Shown here one piece after another: positions 61,371-64,000 of a DNA stretch of 64,000 nucleotides. The notes below the pieces were generated by a model. It was not told the origin of the DNA and searched no databases. It worked only from the letters and a program-made list of their open reading frames with translations. Made by a program: the position numbers and the translations under genes. The stretch comes from Nocardia macrotermitis. GTDB taxonomy: Bacteria > Actinomycetota > Actinomycetes > Mycobacteriales > Mycobacteriaceae. Position 1 is the stretch's first letter; each line of letters begins with the position of its first letter. The stretch is from assembly GCF_009604405.1 (NCBI RefSeq), contig NZ_WEGK01000002.1, positions 62,001 through 126,000 of the forward strand, written 5' to 3'.

Positions 61371-62803
61371 TTGCGTTGCACCGCCTTCGAATACAAGTCC
61401 AGCAAACGCTGATCTGGGTCATATCGTTTTTTGAGTTCGGTATAGGTGTCGCCGCCGTAGAGTTCGGCGAACTCGTCCTCACCGTAGTAGGAATCCGAGT
61501 AGAGGGACTTGTGGCCGTCCAATTCGGAGACCCGGTGTTCGATGGCGCGATTGGCCGCGCCCTCGGGCTGTCCGGGCACGGTCGGCACCGCCGACCAGAA
61601 CCCCACGTTGACATAGGTGCGACCGGGGTCGAGCGGATACAGCGGCCACGGTCGGGAGGTGGCGTCGCGGTCGCGCAGCCGCAACGGGCACAACCAGAGC
61701 GGCTCGATGGGAATCTCGTCCAGGAACCATTGCACGAATTCCGCGGTGCGTTCGATCGGCACCTCGATATCCTGCACCACGCGCTCCTGCGGCGGATTGC
61801 CTTTGCGCGCTTCGAGTTTGTCGCCGATGTGATATTTGTGATCCAGCGCGATGAGCTTCCAGTAGAAACTGGAGCGGCGGTACTGCTTCGGCCACATCCG
61901 GCGGATGCGCGGATTCTGGGTGCCGAATGCGCGGGAGCACCAGAACCAGTCGGTGTCCCAGCGCCAGATGTAGTCGTGAATGGTCAGCCGATCGCGTTTG
62001 GGTGTATCCGAATCGTGCTGGATGGACCGGTAGTAGACGTCCATATCGGTGTAGTCGCTGACCGGGCCGGGCTCGTCGGTCTGGCGGCCGAGCACCAGGT
62101 AGCTCTCCTGCGCGGTGAACACGACGCCGTCGAGATAGTCGACCCGCTCGCCGTCGTAGGTGCCCTCGTCGATGATCCGCGCCATGGTGGATTCGAGTTC
62201 GGCCAGCTCGTGGAATCGCACGTGCCGCAGCGCGACGTAGGGCGGCACGGCTTCCAGCTCGATCTTCAGGCGCGTCGAATAACCCAGCGTCCCATAGGAA
62301 TTGGGGAAACCATGGAACAGGTCGGCGTGCTCGCCGTCGGGCGTCGCGGTGATGATCTCGCCCGCGCCGGTGAGGATGTCGATCTCCAGCACCGATTCGT
62401 GCGGCAGCCCGCTGCGGAAGGAGGTGGACTCGATGCCCAGGCCCGTCACCGCGCCGCCGAGGGTGATCGTCTTGAGCTGCGGCACCACCAACGGGACCAG
62501 CCCGTACGGCAGTGTCGCCGCGACCAGATCCTCGTAGGTCGTCATCCCCGCGACGTCGGCGGTCTTCGCCACCGGGTCGACGGAGATCACCTGCGTCAGA
62601 CCGGAGACGTCCAATCCGGGCGCGTCGGATTTGGCTCGCGCACGGAACAGATTCGAGGTCTTCTTGGCCAGCCGGACGTTCGCGTCCCGGGGGATCGCGC
62701 GGTAGCTGGCGAGCAGACGATCGACTCCTGCCCGGTGCGCGGCAAAACCTGACTCGCGTGCGGCCGGCGCGCGGCCGGTCTTCCCCAACAGACTCACTGC
62801 CAC
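61367..62803 (-). CDS. FAD-binding oxidoreductase (partner of the methyltransferase)
   Basis: A 478-residue flavoprotein of the vanillyl-alcohol-oxidase/DHCR24-like fold. The FAD-binding part shows VSGLTQVISVDPVAKTADV, MTTYEDLVAATLPYG, PQLKTITLGGAVTGLGIES and LPHESVLEIDILTGAGE. The C-terminal part has WRWDTDWFWCSRAFG and PLWLCPLRLRD. Coupling by ATGA to the methyltransferase gene suggests joint action on acyl chains, with reduction of a 10-methylene group as the best-known precedent. The N-terminus begins at ATG 62803; the first 40 residues are basic. Orthology to Rv3719 is supported by the nearby dnaX and SRPBCC genes. Confidence 0.88.
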   Translation of the reverse strand: MAVSLLGKTGRAPAARESGFAAHRAGVDRLLASYRAIPRDANVRLAKKTSNLFRARAKSDAPGLDVSGLTQVISVDPVAKTADVAGMTTYEDLVAATLPYGLVPLVVPQLKTITLGGAVTGLGIESTSFRSGLPHESVLEIDILTGAGEIITATPDGEHADLFHGFPNSYGTLGYSTRLKIELEAVPPYVALRHVRFHELAELESTMARIIDEGTYDGERVDYLDGVVFTAQESYLVLGRQTDEPGPVSDYTDMDVYYRSIQHDSDTPKRDRLTIHDYIWRWDTDWFWCSRAFGTQNPRIRRMWPKQYRRSSFYWKLIALDHKYHIGDKLEARKGNPPQERVVQDIEVPIERTAEFVQWFLDEIPIEPLWLCPLRLRDRDATSRPWPLYPLDPGRTYVNVGFWSAVPTVPGQPEGAANRAIEHRVSELDGHKSLYSDSYYGEDEFAELYGGDTYTELKKRYDPDQRLLDLYSKAVQRK

Positions 62804-63385
62804 ACCCAGACGCTATCGCGCAGGGGTTCGGTAGGCCACCGGGAGGGGGCCTCGAAACCGGAATTTTTCATCGCTCGCGGCATTGCGTCGATGTTGCTCG
62901 GGCGATCCGTCCGCCTCGGCGTATGCACTGGTAGTCGGGATGTTTCCGGCCGGAAGCAACTGGCGGCCGCGCGGATCGCGATGGGCGCGCCTCGGGTGCC
63001 GCGCCGGGCGGCGCAATTGCGACAGTGCTCACACCGAAGTCGGAAATACCGAGCTACGAGGCGTATGTGGAGGCTGCGTTCCGAATTATTCGAGCGATGT
63101 CGGACAGCGGGTATGCCACGCGGATGCTCGCGGCGTGTGCTCGGCTCGCGTGAACGGTCGTTCCGGCCTTGATGCGCTCGCGCCGACGACGTTCCGGTTT
63201 GCTGGGAATGAGACGGGGGTACGCGGATCCGGAAACCGATACCGCCGCACGCGGTGTCGACCGGTGAAATACGGTCGCCCGGCCGGGCGTGATTCGGGCA
63301 ACTCCGATACTCCGGCGCGGGCCGATCGCGGCGTAGCATGTCTCGGCGGCAGTCGCCTCCGCGGACTCGAATGAAGGAGCTCATT
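62804..63385. other. Non-coding stretch before the SRPBCC gene
   Basis: A 582-base gap with no recognisable gene. A plus-strand frame (about 62883-63374) is Cys- and Arg-rich and has no family character. The SRPBCC promoter and the FAD-gene leader must lie here. Confidence 0.45.
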
Positions 63386-63817
63386 GTGGGACAGGTCAAC
63401 GCATCCAGTTCGATCGTCGTTCCGGCCGATCCCCAGCGCACGCTCGAGGCGATCGCGGACTACGAGACGGTGCGCCCGCGCATCCTGGTCGAGAACTACC
63501 GCGATTACAAGGTGATCGAGGGCGGTAAGGGCGCGGGGACCGTGGTCGACTGGACGCTGCAGGCCACCCAGAAGCGTTCGCGCAACGTCCATGCCACCAT
63601 CTCGGTCTCCGATTCCATGGTGACCGAACGGGATTCGAACTCCACCATGGTGACGACCTGGACCGTGACCCCCTCGGGCACCGGTTCGCTGGTGACCGTC
63701 CGTACCAGCTGGAAGGGCGCGGGCGGCGTCCCCGGATTCTTCGAGGGCATCTTCGCGCCGTTGGGGCTCAAGAAGATTCAGGCCCAGGTGCTGGAGAACC
63801 TCAAGGGTCAACTCTGA
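63386..63817 (+). CDS. SRPBCC-family protein
   Basis: A 143-residue START/Bet v1-like (SRPBCC) protein with a hydrophobic ligand pocket. Marks are SSIVVPADPQRTLEAIADYE, VVDWTLQATQKRSRN, and the terminal FFEGIFAPLGLKKIQAQVLE amphipathic helix. GTG 63386 follows AAGGAG by six bases. It corresponds in position and type to M. tuberculosis Rv3718c near dnaX. Such proteins bind lipids or aromatic ligands; its job is unknown. The second palindromic repeat follows its stop by eight bases. Confidence 0.85.
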   Translation: MGQVNASSSIVVPADPQRTLEAIADYETVRPRILVENYRDYKVIEGGKGAGTVVDWTLQATQKRSRNVHATISVSDSMVTERDSNSTMVTTWTVTPSGTGSLVTVRTSWKGAGGVPGFFEGIFAPLGLKKIQAQVLENLKGQL

Positions 63818-63824
63818 TTACGTT

Positions 63825-63972
63825 GCCCAGTTCCACCAACTCCGGATAACGCCGACAACAAAGTTTGCGGCGCGGCTTGCCGCCCGGACGCGTGGCGGGT
63901 GCGAGGAACGAGTGCCCGACACGGGGCCGGGCGGTGAGCCTTCGGGCGCCGCAAACCCGCCGGAGCGGAGGC
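63825..63972. repeat. Dispersed palindromic element, copy 2
   Basis: This copy starts with GCCCAGTTCCACCAACTCCG followed by GATAACGCCGACA, has long arms at 63863-63887 and 63927-63956 (the right arm again carrying GAGCCTTCGG), and ends with CCGCCGGAGCGGAGG. The outer ends match copy 1 at 5251-5404 while the arm bases differ but still pair. Confidence 0.7.
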
Positions 63973-64000
63973 CGAGATTACGGATAGGTGAGTACGAAGG

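Noticed and set aside
62883..63374. A 163-codon frame before the SRPBCC gene
   Set aside because: Composition is unlike a protein (Arg/Cys/Gly-rich), overlaps the promoter region, and no domain can be seen.

Overview
The window is high-GC actinobacterial DNA, most likely a Nocardia or a close mycolic-acid relative. Reasons: dense G/C-ending codons, frequent GTG/TTG starts, 4-bp ATGA/GTGA gene overlaps, an LppU-type protein, a PknK-type kinase, and a right-hand block (dnaX ... CFA-synthase-like methyltransferase, FAD oxidoreductase, SRPBCC protein) that resembles the Mycobacterium tuberculosis Rv3718c-Rv3721c neighbourhood from memory. The genus call is inference.

Left third (1-20.1 kb): organosulfur scavenging. 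Two acyl-CoA-dehydrogenase-fold flavoproteins of the DszC/SfnB type, an NtaA/DszA-type FMN monooxygenase, a StyA-like FAD monooxygenase, dimethylsulfone monooxygenase SfnG and a flavin reductase lie at 1.0-8.6 kb. After a break holding a small unknown gene, a secreted protein, an LppU-like protein and a short-chain dehydrogenase, a second block (12.3-20.1 kb) has an amino-acid-type ABC permease and ATPase, a luciferase-like monooxygenase, a dipeptide-type ABC transporter (two permeases plus a double ATPase) and another luciferase-like monooxygenase. Neither transporter has a substrate-binding protein here. Together these would import small C-S compounds and release sulfite or sulfide using FMNH2 and O2.

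20.1-27.9 kb: a glycosyltransferase-39-like membrane protein whose last 294 bp are repeated 4,023 bp downstream. Between the copies sit an FAD monooxygenase, an MFS exporter and a divergent TetR gene with a clear operator, plus a truncated dehydrogenase gene; the block looks inserted. A secreted arylsulfotransferase-like protein follows.

28.0-35.1 kb (minus strand): the most unusual operon. It encodes a GntR/UTRA regulator, an AprB-like 2x[4Fe-4S] ferredoxin, a lipoprotein solute-binding protein with a NosL-like C-terminus, two tiny ORFs chained by 4-bp overlaps, an SsuC-like permease, an SsuB-like ATPase, and an AprA-like flavoprotein fused to a HEAT-repeat domain. I propose a transport-linked AprAB-like redox module for an organosulfur (sulfonate-like) substrate. 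I know of no assigned function.

35.4-48.7 kb: a ROK regulator with a possible Cys-Cys leader peptide, an FAD monooxygenase with a divergent TetR, a DUF2207 membrane protein, a tandem pair of membrane-anchored zinc metallopeptidases, an MMPL exporter with its TetR and a 41-bp double palindrome, the ammonium transporter Amt, and an unknown helical protein.

49.2-64 kb: dnaX (unusually long, with 138-bp tandem repeats), fadA-fadB, pknK, the methyltransferase/FAD-oxidoreductase pair and an SRPBCC protein. A palindromic repeat after the SRPBCC gene matches one upstream of sfnG and defines a dispersed element. I see no tRNA, rRNA, CRISPR array or complete insertion sequence.
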